This document shows positions 8,165 through 16,115 of a stretch of 64,000 bases of DNA, piece by piece. Made by a program: the position numbers and the translations under genes. The notes beneath the pieces were generated by a model. It searched no databases. It saw nothing but the letters and a program-made list of their open reading frames with translations, and was not told where the DNA came from. The first letter of the stretch is position 1; each line of letters begins with the position of its first letter. This DNA is from JAKRSE01 sp943369295. Its GTDB lineage: Bacteria; Armatimonadota; Fimbriimonadia; Fimbriimonadales; Fimbriimonadaceae. Location of the stretch: contig CALRMU020000003.1 in assembly GCA_943369295.1 (NCBI GenBank), forward strand, positions 62,001 to 126,000, read 5' to 3'.

Positions 8165-8788
8165 ATGACTGGTTTCGCACGCACACTACTCATCGGATCT
8201 TTGGTGGCAGGATTCGCTGCCGCCAATGCTCAGTCCGTTCTGAATACTGGAACCGCTGTTGGCGTTCCGGTTGTCTCAGAGCCGACCCTGACGATCATTG
8301 ACTCTATCATCAGCCCCTACAACACTTCCACCATCGATGGCACTGTGACTTCGATCGTGGCTAAGTCGGCTGCCACCGGAGACAATCTGATCTTCGCCTA
8401 CATCATCAACTCGGCCGGAACTTCCACCTCCAGCGTCGGTCGGTTCACCACCACGGGTTGGGATGGCTGGTCTTCCAGCGTTGCCCAGCATTTCCCTGGC
8501 GCATCCACCACCAACGTCACCTCGACGACTGCCACCCGCTTTGATTCAGATGTTCTTGGCTTCAACTTCGACCAGGTTGGACCCAACGCTCTTGGACCGA
8601 ACGCGACTTCCACAGTCTTCTGGGCTCTTTCCGATGCAACGAGCTACACCAGCTCAATCGGCAACGTGATCGACGGCAGCATTGCTCAGGTCACCACCTT
8701 CGCTCCTGTTCCTGAGCCCGGCCTTATGCTGGCCGCCGGTGCAGGCATCGCTGCTCTCGCCGCAAGGCGCAGAAAGAAGCAGGCGTAA
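8165..8788 (+). CDS. PEP-CTERM anchored exported protein
   Basis: This 207-residue protein has a signal peptide (TLLIGSLVAGFAAANA) and a C-terminal VPEPG motif followed by a hydrophobic helix and a RRRKK tail, the classic PEP-CTERM sorting signal cut by an exosortase. The body is Ser/Thr/Ala-rich beta-type sequence with no enzyme motif. The start ATG 8165 has GAGG 6 bases upstream. It ends in its own strong terminator, so it is probably monocistronic. PEP-CTERM proteins are usually surface or exopolysaccharide-associated. No exosortase gene lies in this window. Confidence 0.85.
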   Translation: MTGFARTLLIGSLVAGFAAANAQSVLNTGTAVGVPVVSEPTLTIIDSIISPYNTSTIDGTVTSIVAKSAATGDNLIFAYIINSAGTSTSSVGRFTTTGWDGWSSSVAQHFPGASTTNVTSTTATRFDSDVLGFNFDQVGPNALGPNATSTVFWALSDATSYTSSIGNVIDGSIAQVTTFAPVPEPGLMLAAGAGIAALAARRRKKQA

Positions 8789-8812
8789 GTTTTTCGCCCA
8801 TATCATCACCAG

Positions 8813-8856
8813 GCAGCCGCCTCCCAGACTTCGGTCTTGGGGGGCGGTCTGCTTTT
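8813..8856 (+). terminator. Intrinsic terminator of the PEP-CTERM gene
   Basis: A long stem with a UUCG tetraloop: left arm 8813-8829, TTCG 8830-8833, right arm 8834-8852, with one mismatch, one bulge and one G-U pair. TTTT follows. Confidence 0.8.
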
Positions 8857-8877
8857 CGGGGCTCCATTATTCTGAGA

Positions 8878-8883
8878 TACACT
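8878..8883 (+). promoter_or_regulatory. Candidate -10 element for leaderless gene at 8890
   Basis: TACACT is separated by 6 bases (CTATGA) from the GTG at 8890. There is no Shine-Dalgarno. The spacing matches other TA-N3-T sites in this window. Confidence 0.4.
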
Positions 8884-8889
8884 CTATGA

Positions 8890-9405
8890 GTGGATCCTGA
8901 GATAAGGGAAAAGGGGGCACTTCATGCCGGTCTGGGTTTAGGGCCAAAAGCTTGGGAAGAGATTGCTCTGAAATCGATCGGGATGTTTGCCGTCCTTTCT
9001 CTTTTTAGAGCAGTTCAGGTGACTTCAATAATGTCCAGCAACCCCGAAGTCGCGGAGATTTTCGGCGACAATCTTGGCATTTTTGACCGGCTGACCAGAC
9101 GACTGCTTCATCCTTACACCTACATTGAGCTGGCCTTGCTGATTCTCGTCTGTTTCGCAGCAGCTAAGCTGGGTGGAAAGAAGGCTTTTGTAACTGCCGT
9201 TATTGGACTTCCACTCGCCATCAATTGGCAGTATCTTATTGGACTGTTTCAGGACTACAAACTGACTCTGTCTGTTTTCGACCACATGACTTTCGGGAGC
9301 TTTCTTAGTATTTATGGATTCGACATTCTGCTTTCCTACTTGGTTTTCTTTCTCATATCCTGGGTGTACCGACGTCCTGATAGAGAAAAACTCGATTCCT
9401 CCTAG
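8890..9405 (+). CDS. Four-helix membrane protein, unknown function
   Basis: This 171-residue protein has four hydrophobic segments: about 31-48, 75-95, 100-122 and 137-162. It has a charged N-terminus and a basic C-terminal tail (YRRPDREKLDSS). GTG 8890 is chosen because the -10-like TACACT sits 6 bases upstream. An out-of-frame ATG lies 4 bases earlier. No family motif is recognised. Confidence 0.6.
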   Translation: MDPEIREKGALHAGLGLGPKAWEEIALKSIGMFAVLSLFRAVQVTSIMSSNPEVAEIFGDNLGIFDRLTRRLLHPYTYIELALLILVCFAAAKLGGKKAFVTAVIGLPLAINWQYLIGLFQDYKLTLSVFDHMTFGSFLSIYGFDILLSYLVFFLISWVYRRPDREKLDSS

Positions 9406-9543
9406 CTGTCAAAAGGCATCGGCTCCTTCCCTTTTGTGGTTATGATTGATGGCAGTCAGGCTGGCTGCCCTATGTATGTTCTTGACTTGGCTAAGCTGGT
9501 TTCTTCGATCTACTGCCAGGCACGGCACCAGCGTTTTTGACAT

Positions 9544-9597
9544 GGCAGGCCCATGTATAAGCTGAGTCTTGCTGGACCATGCCCTGCCTGATTTTTT
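9544..9597 (+). terminator. Probable intrinsic terminator, plus strand
   Basis: GGCAGG (9544-9549) pairs with CCTGCC (9583-9588), with an inner CATG/CATG pairing and a long loop. TTTTTT follows at 9592-9597. It probably ends the transcript of the gene at 8890-9405, with a long 3' region. Confidence 0.5.
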
Positions 9598-9710
9598 CTC
9601 AGACCAGTCTAGCGTGGCTGATTAGCCATGAGTTTATAATACTATTTTGCCTAAATTGTCCCGGAGTCAAAGCTTCTAAAAAGTTAGAGTCTTCACCAGA
9701 CTTTTCGTTT

Positions 9711-9746
9711 GAAAAACAGCCCCTCCTGACCAAGTCAGAAGAGGCT
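9711..9746 (-). terminator. Intrinsic terminator of glnA
   Basis: On the minus strand a 13-bp stem (two G-U pairs) with a 3-base loop is formed by 9746-9734 and 9730-9718. GTTTTTC follows. It lies 25 bases after the glnA stop. Confidence 0.85.
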
Positions 9747-9770
9747 GAACTTACCGAGTTCCCATAACGA

Positions 9771-11180
9771 CTAAATGTCGTTGTAAAGGTAGAACTCGTA
9801 AGGATGGGGCCTGAGGTCGATTGCGTCGCATTCGGCCTTCAGCTTGTACTCAATGTAGCTCTCAATCAGTTCCTTGGTGAACACGTCGCCCTTCAGCAGG
9901 TAGTCGTGATCGTTGGCAAGGTTGGTAAGAACTTCTCGCAGCGAGCCAGGAGTCTGAGCGATACCAGACTTCTCCTCGGCAGGAAGCTCGTAGAGATCCT
10001 TGTCGATAGGAGCGGGTGGCTCAATCCTGTTCTGGATTCCGTCGATGCCCGCCATGAGCATCGCAGAGAAGGCCAGGTAGGGGTTGGCGCTGGGGTCTGG
10101 GCAGCGGAACTCAATTCTCTTAGCCTTGGGTGACTTGCTCAGCATAGGAATGCGGATGCAGGCCGATCGGTTTCGAGCAGAGTAGATGAGGTTGATGGGG
10201 GCTTCGTAGCCAGGAACCAAGCGTCGGAACGAGTTGGTGCTGGGGTTGGTGAAGGCCAGAAGGCTGGGAGCGTGCTTGAGCAGTCCGCCGATGTACCAGC
10301 GAGCCATGTCGCTGAGGCCAGCGTAGCCAGCTTCATCGAAGAACTGGTTTTCGCCGTTCTTCCAAATGGACTGGTGGACGTGCATGCCAGAGCCGTTGTC
10401 TCCGAAGAGGGGCTTGGGCATGAAGGTGGCCATCAGACCGTACATGTGGGCAGTGTTCTTTACAACGTACTTGAACTTCTGCTGCTTGTCAGCCATGATG
10501 ACGAGCTCATCGAAGCGAACGTCAATTTCGCACTGGCCGGCGCTTGCCACCTCGTGGTGGTGCATTTCGGTCTCGACACCCACAGCCTCAAGGTAATCGA
10601 CCATCTTGCTTCGCAGATCCTGCAGCTTGTCAGCCGGAGGAGCAGGGAAGTAGCCGCCCTTGTTGCGGATGGTGTTGCCCATGGCGTCATCCTTGCCGGA
10701 GTTCCAATGGGCTTCCTCACTGTCGATCTGGAAGAAAGAGTGGTGAGGATCGTTCTTGTAGCTCAGTCTGTCGAAAACAAAGAACTCAGCTTCTGGTCCA
10801 AAGTAGGCGGTGTCGCCGAGGCCGGTGGACTTGAGATAGGCTTCTGCCTTCTTGGCCACGTAGCGGGGGTCCTTGGCGTATCGCTCTCTGGTAATGGGAT
10901 CTTCGATGTCGGCAATCAGAACGGCAGTTGTGTGCTCGAAGAAAGGATCAAGGAAGATGGAGGAAGGATCTGGCGAGAGGAGCATGTCCGACTCGTTGAT
11001 CGACTGGAAGGCTCGAATGGATGAACCATCAAATGCCAGGCCATCTTCGAAGCTGTCTTCAGAGAAGTTGTGAATCGGGAAGGTGAAGTGGTGCCACATC
11101 CCGAAAGGATCAGTAAAACGAATGTCGACGAATTCGACTTCGTTCTCTTTCATAAACGCAATTGCATCTGCGGGGGTCAT
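9771..11180 (-). CDS. glnA: Type I glutamine synthetase
   Basis: GlnA makes glutamine from glutamate, ammonia and ATP. ATG 11178-11180 is used: GGAG lies 8 bases upstream and the product is 469 residues, the same length as E. coli GlnA. A longer in-frame frame to 11423 is leader sequence. Motifs include VDIRFTDPFG, DGSSIRAF, NPSTNSFRRLVPGYEAP and RNRSACIRIP. Tyr397 in DKDLYELPAEE matches the Tyr that is adenylylated by GlnE in the GSI-beta type, so covalent regulation is likely if a GlnE exists elsewhere. It is monocistronic, with a structured leader upstream and an intrinsic terminator after the stop. Confidence 0.97.
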   Translation of the reverse strand: MTPADAIAFMKENEVEFVDIRFTDPFGMWHHFTFPIHNFSEDSFEDGLAFDGSSIRAFQSINESDMLLSPDPSSIFLDPFFEHTTAVLIADIEDPITRERYAKDPRYVAKKAEAYLKSTGLGDTAYFGPEAEFFVFDRLSYKNDPHHSFFQIDSEEAHWNSGKDDAMGNTIRNKGGYFPAPPADKLQDLRSKMVDYLEAVGVETEMHHHEVASAGQCEIDVRFDELVIMADKQQKFKYVVKNTAHMYGLMATFMPKPLFGDNGSGMHVHQSIWKNGENQFFDEAGYAGLSDMARWYIGGLLKHAPSLLAFTNPSTNSFRRLVPGYEAPINLIYSARNRSACIRIPMLSKSPKAKRIEFRCPDPSANPYLAFSAMLMAGIDGIQNRIEPPAPIDKDLYELPAEEKSGIAQTPGSLREVLTNLANDHDYLLKGDVFTKELIESYIEYKLKAECDAIDLRPHPYEFYLYNDI

Positions 11181-11564
11181 TGGTTGGTTCTCCAAGACCT
11201 GCGAGCACGAAATGCTCGCAGGGTGAAGGACCCCCTCGCCGCCCTTGCCGAGAGGGGCACCTTGTCTTAATCTTGGCATAAGATCGGCTCCTAACACCAT
11301 GCGAAGTGGCAGGTTAAGAGCGATTCGGTCCGAAGAGTTGCTGCCCAGCTTCAGCCAAATGCCTTTGATAGTAAAGTTTTCCCGCCAAAAGGTGCAGGTT
11401 TCTTTATTTTGGGGTGTGGACAAAGTTCGGAGGGGTCATCCTAGCAGAGGGATTCGTTTTAGGATTTCAGGCTCTCTTCAGGCGTGCGTTTGTTCAGGTT
11501 CAAAGTGGACTGGGTCTTTAGCGTCCAAGTTGGCCCGACTCTCGTCCTAATCTCCTAGTAAGTT
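11181..11564. other. glnA leader and intergenic promoter region
   Basis: This 384-base gap is shared by divergent glnA and the gene at 11565. On the glnA side it holds the perfect hairpin at 11198-11222 and a second G+C-rich dyad at about 11230-11256 (CCCCTC and GAGGGG). A-T-rich sequence around 11370-11400 may hold the glnA promoter, but no confident -35/-10 pair is seen. For the plus strand TAATCT lies 11 bases before ATG 11565. Confidence 0.5.
11198..11222 (-). promoter_or_regulatory. Perfect 10-bp hairpin in the glnA leader
   Basis: CCTGCGAGCA (11198-11207) and TGCTCGCAGG (11213-11222) enclose a 5-base loop. The hairpin ends 17 bases before the glnA ATG, next to the GGAG ribosome site. 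There is no T-run, so it is not a terminator; leader control or mRNA stabilisation is possible. Confidence 0.55.
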
Positions 11565-13400
11565 ATGTTAGGCACTTGGCTCACAGCAATGATCCTGCAG
11601 ACAGGATCGATTTCGGGAACTCAAGCGCCAGCTTTTTCGGTGGACGCCTTGGCCGATGGCAGCACCTTGGTTGTCAATGAGGTCGAAGTTCTTACCCTTA
11701 GGTCTGCAAGAGGAGGCATGTCGGCGGCTCAACGGGCAGCCTCAGCGTCAGTGACTCTTTCGGCTATCCCCAGCGCATCGTCTCTCGAAGCTATTCCTCC
11801 CGTCGCTCCTAGCCGAGATTGGCGTTTGGGGTGGGATCAAAGAACAGTCGTGACTGTGACCGAAGCTGAAGCCAGGGCTCATTCCAGCACCCCTCAGGCT
11901 TTGGCCGTCCGATGGGCGGCAGGCTTGCAGAAGGCTCTTTCCCTCGATCCCCTCACAGTCAACGGCACAAGTTTTCAGACTCCTCCAGATAAGCCCATGA
12001 GGCTTTCTCTCACCGGGAGCGCAGCAAGGAAGGCTCAACTCTCCTTAGTTGGGGCTTCTTTGGTAGAAGTCCGCAGAAGAAGAGGAGAAGTCGTTTTCAT
12101 TCCTCGCCGAACCGGCACAGCCACAGCCGTTTTCAAGTTTGGAGCCTTTGAAAGATCAGTCAATCTTTCTGTCTTCCCCTATGCCCTTACTTTTCCAATG
12201 ACTGTCCAGGCTTCTGTTCTGGGTTCACCTGCTCCGGCGGCGACAGTCATGAAGGCAGCCCGGTCGGCTCTCGGTCAGGTGCCCCTGCCGCCAGGAGGAA
12301 AGCTGACTGTCCTCTCTTTGCCGGAGAGGTCTCTGGCTTCGGGATCGCAGGTACTGCAGAAAGCCAAGGTCAAGGCAGAAGCTCCCAACACCTACCCGGT
12401 TGAAGGGGAAATTGATGTCCGTCTGATCAATGCCGGGCTGATGCCCCGAGCTGAAAAGGAGCTTTGGTACAGCAACGTCCCAGAGAACGTCAATGGCCCG
12501 CAAAGACTCTATTGGGGCTCACTGCCTCCGGGGCAGACTGTTCGACTGCTGGCCCACCACAAGAATGTCAGCAAGCGAAACCTTGATCTTGCCTTCTCTC
12601 TAGGCAACCCGACGGATACCCCCATGCAGGTTGGCCTTTCTATGGGTGATGCCCGCCCCGACCCCAACCCCACCCTGGCTGGTTATGTGGCCGGCGATGG
12701 ATTCATGAGGGAGTGGATGGCGCGATCGGGAGTGGTTCTTAATCTGCCGCCAAAGAGCTGGACCCCTATCATTCTTCGTCGAGTCGCCCCGGAAGACACG
12801 ATGAGCGCCTTGGCCCAGATTCATCTCATGCCCAACGCTCAGGCACCTGTGCTCCTGGCCGGCGATGCCATTGCCGCGGGTGCTCTGCCCGAGCCCTGGC
12901 GCACTGGCGGAACCTTCCCCTACCCATGGGGCAAGCTGGATCCCCTCAAGTGGGATGCTGTCAGTCCGGAAGGCACCCCCAAGCACGTTTACGCTCCACC
13001 CATCAGAACTGAGCGGTTCGTTCACAGGGTTGGTGGCAGATTCACCTTTATTCGAGTCGGAGAAAAGGCGATCGATTCCACTGTCGATAACAGCTACGAG
13101 ACTTTGCTCGGCAATTTCGGAGTCCACTACTCAATCGAAGGCGAGGTGGTCAACCCCACCCCTACTCCTCAGGATGTCGAGATCGTTTTCGAAGCCAGTG
13201 CTGGCTATTCAGGCGCTCTCTTCTTGGTGGACGGAGTCTACATGCCGGCTAGGCTTCTTCAGGGCAAGGCTGAGTTTGTTTTGTGGCGCAGAAGAATGAA
13301 CCCAGGCGACTCGGTTCCCGTTTCTATCCAGACCATTCCTCTCTCAGGGGCCCACTACCCCTGCACCATCATCATCAGGCCTAAAGGATCGACCCTGTAG
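11565..13400 (+). CDS. Large probably exported protein, unknown function
   Basis: This 611-residue protein is not recognised. The N-terminus (MLGTWLTAMILQTGS) is a short, weak export signal. Residues about 25-75 carry a motif of the type VVNEVEVLTLRSARGG followed by a helix rich in Ala and Arg. A similar layout (a short Val-rich strand, then S-x-x-x-R-A helix) occurs in periplasmic domains of other bacterial proteins, but this is only suggestive. The rest is beta-rich, with Pro-rich links and a long domain (300-600) containing many aromatic and Gly residues. It starts the plus-strand run 11565-15256 and ends 18 bases before the TPR gene. Confidence 0.7.
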   Translation: MLGTWLTAMILQTGSISGTQAPAFSVDALADGSTLVVNEVEVLTLRSARGGMSAAQRAASASVTLSAIPSASSLEAIPPVAPSRDWRLGWDQRTVVTVTEAEARAHSSTPQALAVRWAAGLQKALSLDPLTVNGTSFQTPPDKPMRLSLTGSAARKAQLSLVGASLVEVRRRRGEVVFIPRRTGTATAVFKFGAFERSVNLSVFPYALTFPMTVQASVLGSPAPAATVMKAARSALGQVPLPPGGKLTVLSLPERSLASGSQVLQKAKVKAEAPNTYPVEGEIDVRLINAGLMPRAEKELWYSNVPENVNGPQRLYWGSLPPGQTVRLLAHHKNVSKRNLDLAFSLGNPTDTPMQVGLSMGDARPDPNPTLAGYVAGDGFMREWMARSGVVLNLPPKSWTPIILRRVAPEDTMSALAQIHLMPNAQAPVLLAGDAIAAGALPEPWRTGGTFPYPWGKLDPLKWDAVSPEGTPKHVYAPPIRTERFVHRVGGRFTFIRVGEKAIDSTVDNSYETLLGNFGVHYSIEGEVVNPTPTPQDVEIVFEASAGYSGALFLVDGVYMPARLLQGKAEFVLWRRRMNPGDSVPVSIQTIPLSGAHYPCTIIIRPKGSTL

Positions 13401-13418
13401 ACTGGTGTAAGAAAAGCA

Positions 13419-14282
13419 ATGGATGAACAGGTCGATTTCAGCGACATCGAAAGGGCGAAGTCAGTTCTTCAGCCCTTTATGGCCGCCCATGTCAGCGAAT
13501 ACCGAGACAAGGTAGGAGATTCTCCTGAGGAGAGCGAAGCCTTTGGCGACATGTGCTTCGGTGAAGAAGACTATGTCGGTGCGCTGGCTCATATGAAGCG
13601 GGCGGTCGAGCAGGGAGGGGTCTCTGTCTCGATCTACATGAAGCTGGGCGCCGCCAGCGAAGCCTGCAATGAAGACGAAGAGGCTTTGGCCGCCTACAAA
13701 ATGGCCTTTGAGATGGGCGGAGGCTTTGAACCTGCTATTGCAAGCGGGCAGATGGCTCGAGCATTGGGCCACAGGCAGGAAGCGGAGAAATGGTTCCTTC
13801 AGGCTTCGGCCATCGCTCCGACCAAGTCTTATCCTCATTCGCTTTTGGCCGGATTTTATCGAGAAGAAGGCAAGCGAGCCCAAGCTGCCGAGCAGGCCAA
13901 GCTTGCGGCTGAACTGAGCGAATCTTCGTGGGACGACTGGATCGATGCCGCTGAACTGGCTATCGATGCGGGCCATTCCGCCAACGGCGAAGCCTTTGCG
14001 ACAAAGGCGCTTGAACTTCAGCCCACAGAAAGGTGGGGAATGGTCTTGGTTGCGGCTGCTCAATGGCAGGCCGGAAACACTGAAGGTGCCGTGAGGTCGG
14101 CGCGACTGGCAACTGAACTTGGCGATAACCCTGAAATCATTCATGGTCTCTTGGCTTGGATGTTTGAAGTGTTGGGCCATACAGAGGAATCTGAGCAGGA
14201 AGCCAAAAAGCAGGGGACTCTGGATCGTTATGATCAAGAGGGCCTTCGACGCTTGATCGACAGGTTTGCCCAGACTCCATGA
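13419..14282 (+). CDS. TPR-repeat protein
   Basis: This 287-residue protein has no signal peptide and is built of about six tetratricopeptide-like helical pairs. Examples are the region around SEAFGDMCFGEEDYVGALAH, then SVSIYMKLGAASEACNEDEE, then repeats near 105-135, 140-170, 175-205 and 210-260. TPR arrays bind partner proteins. Its ATG lies 18 bases after the preceding stop and its own stop overlaps the beta-lactamase start as ATGA, so the three genes probably form an operon. The product is cytoplasmic by sequence, whereas both neighbours are exported. Confidence 0.8.
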   Translation: MDEQVDFSDIERAKSVLQPFMAAHVSEYRDKVGDSPEESEAFGDMCFGEEDYVGALAHMKRAVEQGGVSVSIYMKLGAASEACNEDEEALAAYKMAFEMGGGFEPAIASGQMARALGHRQEAEKWFLQASAIAPTKSYPHSLLAGFYREEGKRAQAAEQAKLAAELSESSWDDWIDAAELAIDAGHSANGEAFATKALELQPTERWGMVLVAAAQWQAGNTEGAVRSARLATELGDNPEIIHGLLAWMFEVLGHTEESEQEAKKQGTLDRYDQEGLRRLIDRFAQTP

Positions 14283-15256
14283 GCGCGCTTCTTCTTTCTC
14301 TCTCCATGCTGATTGGTCAAACCCAGCCAGCTTCGTTCGATGCTCAAGCTTTGACCAAAAAGCTGGCGGCTCACGATGCAGCGACAAGCGGCGTTCTGGG
14401 CTACTGCGTTCTTGCAGATGGCAGGGTTGCCGGGACAAACCTCAATCGGCCATTTTCGATCCAGAGTGTGATGAAGCTTGTGGTCAGCTTGGCTGTCCTT
14501 GCCCAAGTGGACAAGGGCAGGTTGAAGCTGACTGACACCTACACCCTCTTTCCATCTGATCTGAGTGTTTCTCATCAGCCGATCGCGGAAAAAATCACCG
14601 CCAAGGGCTATAAGGCATCTGTGAAGGAATTGATCGAAAGAGCGGTTCAGGAAAGCGATAACTGTGCCGTGGACTTTTTGATCCGCAAGACTGGGGGCAT
14701 TCAAATGGTGCAAAGCTTTCTGAAGTCCACGGGAATCAAGGGGCTTAGGATTGACCGGCAGGAGCGAGATCTTCAGTCTCACACTGCTGGCCTTACTTGG
14801 AAACCAGAGTTCACCGACCCCGAAAAGTTCGAAGCAGCCGAAGAGGCGGTTCCTGCGAAGGCCAAAGATGCGGCTTGGAAGAAGTATCTTTCTGACCCTC
14901 GCGATACCAGCACGCCCTTGGCCATGGCTCAGCTTTTGGCCAAGCTGGCAGGCGGAACTCTGCTTTCCAAAAGCTCCTCCACCTACGCCTACGAAGTGAT
15001 GAAGGGGTGCAAGACTTACTCCGATCGCTTGAAGGATGGAGTTCCTAAGGGCTGGCAGTTTGGCCACAAAACGGGATCGAGCCAAACCTACAAGGGGGTG
15101 GCTGGGGTCACGAACGACGTTGGCATCGCTGTTTCTCCAAAGGGAAAGAAGGTGATTCTCGTCGCTTTTCTCGGCCTATCCCGCCAGGAAATGACTCCCC
15201 GCAACGCTGTTATCACCAAGGCGACGCGGATCGTCTTCGATCAAGTTAAGCCTTGA
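14279..15256 (+). CDS. bla: Class A (A2-type) serine beta-lactamase
   Basis: This is a 325-residue protein with an N-terminal export signal. All class A motifs are in order: S63-V-M-K66 (active-site Ser and Lys), S126-D-N128, E162 in the omega loop (RQERDLQ), and K264-T-G266. The 36-residue distance from SDN to Glu matches class A. The FSIQSVMKLVVSLAVL context and the DPRDTSTPLAMAQLL and NDVGIAVSP segments fit subclass A2 (CepA/PER-like). It hydrolyses beta-lactams in the periplasm if active; the spectrum cannot be read from sequence. Its start overlaps the TPR gene stop. No mobile element is beside it, so it is probably an intrinsic chromosomal gene. Confidence 0.9.
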   Translation: MSALLLSLSMLIGQTQPASFDAQALTKKLAAHDAATSGVLGYCVLADGRVAGTNLNRPFSIQSVMKLVVSLAVLAQVDKGRLKLTDTYTLFPSDLSVSHQPIAEKITAKGYKASVKELIERAVQESDNCAVDFLIRKTGGIQMVQSFLKSTGIKGLRIDRQERDLQSHTAGLTWKPEFTDPEKFEAAEEAVPAKAKDAAWKKYLSDPRDTSTPLAMAQLLAKLAGGTLLSKSSSTYAYEVMKGCKTYSDRLKDGVPKGWQFGHKTGSSQTYKGVAGVTNDVGIAVSPKGKKVILVAFLGLSRQEMTPRNAVITKATRIVFDQVKP

Positions 15257-15342
15257 TCTAAGGTCTTGGTTCTTGGGCGGCTTCTGGCCCACTTTGCTGA
15301 ACCTGTTAACATCTCGGTCAGATAATCAGTACTAGATTGGAC

Positions 15343-16047
15343 ATGACAGAGAGTGCAGGGGCAGATCAGAACCCTTCGAGCCTGGATGACGTTCTCAGGA
15401 TCCTGAAAGAGGAGGGGGAAAAGCGTCGAACCACGTCGACTGCCATGAAGCAGGTCATGATTGGCGTGGTCGGGGCCCTCCTTGCCGTCCAAGCGTTTCT
15501 GGCTATCGTCACTGGCAAAATCGAGTTCAGCAATGTCTCGATCGTCTTTACTATGATTGCTGTGATGGCAGCCGGGACAGCCGTGAGCAAGGGACACAAC
15601 GATGCTCTCAAGCTGGCGAAGACCTGGCAGGATCCCCTTCTGGTGCCTCACCTCCTTGAAGTCATGGATGCCAACGACGAAGAGATCCAGAAGGATGCAA
15701 GAGCTGGCCTGGGGATTCTTTTGCCTAAGGTGACCGAAGAACATGCATCAGCTTTCAGCCTCCATCAGCTTAAGGCTCTTGGAGCCTTGACAAAGCTCGG
15801 TTCAAAACCAAAGGAAGAGGAAGTTATTCTGGCTGCCAAGGCAGTGACAGCTATCGGCAGAATCGGAAGTGCAGAAAGCCTGCCTGATCTGGATGCTTTG
15901 GCTGCTGCCAGCCCGGCAGGCGCAGAAAAGAACCCTTTGGAGGCCAGTGCACTACAGGCCAGGGCAGACCTGAGAATGAGGCTCGCCAAACAGATTGTCG
16001 ACTCTCGATCAGACCACTCGACACTTGTTGATGACGTGAAATCTTAA
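15343..16047 (+). CDS. HEAT-repeat-like membrane protein (paralog 1)
   Basis: This 234-residue protein has a charged N-terminal helix (about 12-35), two close membrane segments (about 38-60 and 66-85), then a cytoplasmic helical domain. Residues about 100-190 resemble HEAT/armadillo repeats (DPLLVPHLLEVMDANDEEIQ, then LAAKAVTAIGRIGSAESLPD). It is clearly paralogous to the next gene: the LVPHLLEVMD segment and the ADLRMRLAKQIVD/GDLRIKLAKHVID tails align. ATG 15343 is chosen over TTG 15337. TAGATT lies just upstream but at a 4-base spacing. The function is unknown; HEAT arrays usually bind proteins. Confidence 0.7.
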   Translation: MTESAGADQNPSSLDDVLRILKEEGEKRRTTSTAMKQVMIGVVGALLAVQAFLAIVTGKIEFSNVSIVFTMIAVMAAGTAVSKGHNDALKLAKTWQDPLLVPHLLEVMDANDEEIQKDARAGLGILLPKVTEEHASAFSLHQLKALGALTKLGSKPKEEEVILAAKAVTAIGRIGSAESLPDLDALAAASPAGAEKNPLEASALQARADLRMRLAKQIVDSRSDHSTLVDDVKS

Positions 16048-16103
16048 TCAAACCCTAACAATCCCAGGTCCCTATAACGGCATCCGAAAAAAGCCGGAAT
16101 CAG

Positions 16104-16109
16104 TAGCTT
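16104..16109 (+). promoter_or_regulatory. Candidate -10 element for leaderless paralog 2
   Basis: TAGCTT is followed by 6 bases and ATG 16116. It matches the TA-N3-T spacing seen elsewhere in the window. Confidence 0.35.
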
Positions 16110-16115
16110 GTAGTG

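Larger units (their letters stand above)
9406..9770. other. 365-base gene-free stretch between convergent genes
   Basis: It holds a near-palindrome GGCAGTCAGG/CTGGCTGCC at about 9450-9468 and two terminators facing each other. No convincing gene is seen; the short plus-strand reading frame at 9579-9767 runs through both terminator regions and looks fortuitous. Confidence 0.6.

Noticed and set aside
9579..9767. 62-codon plus-strand reading frame after the gene at 8890
   Set aside because: It begins inside a terminator and ends across the glnA terminator, has no ribosome site and no recognisable sequence.
11360..11400. Possible sigma-54 promoter (TTGGCGGG) upstream of glnA
   Set aside because: No TGC element at the -12 spacing; the sequence does not fit the consensus.
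11181..11423. 81-residue N-terminal extension of glutamine synthetase
   Set aside because: The family N-terminus starts at 11180 with a good ribosome site; the upstream codons lie in the hairpin-rich leader.
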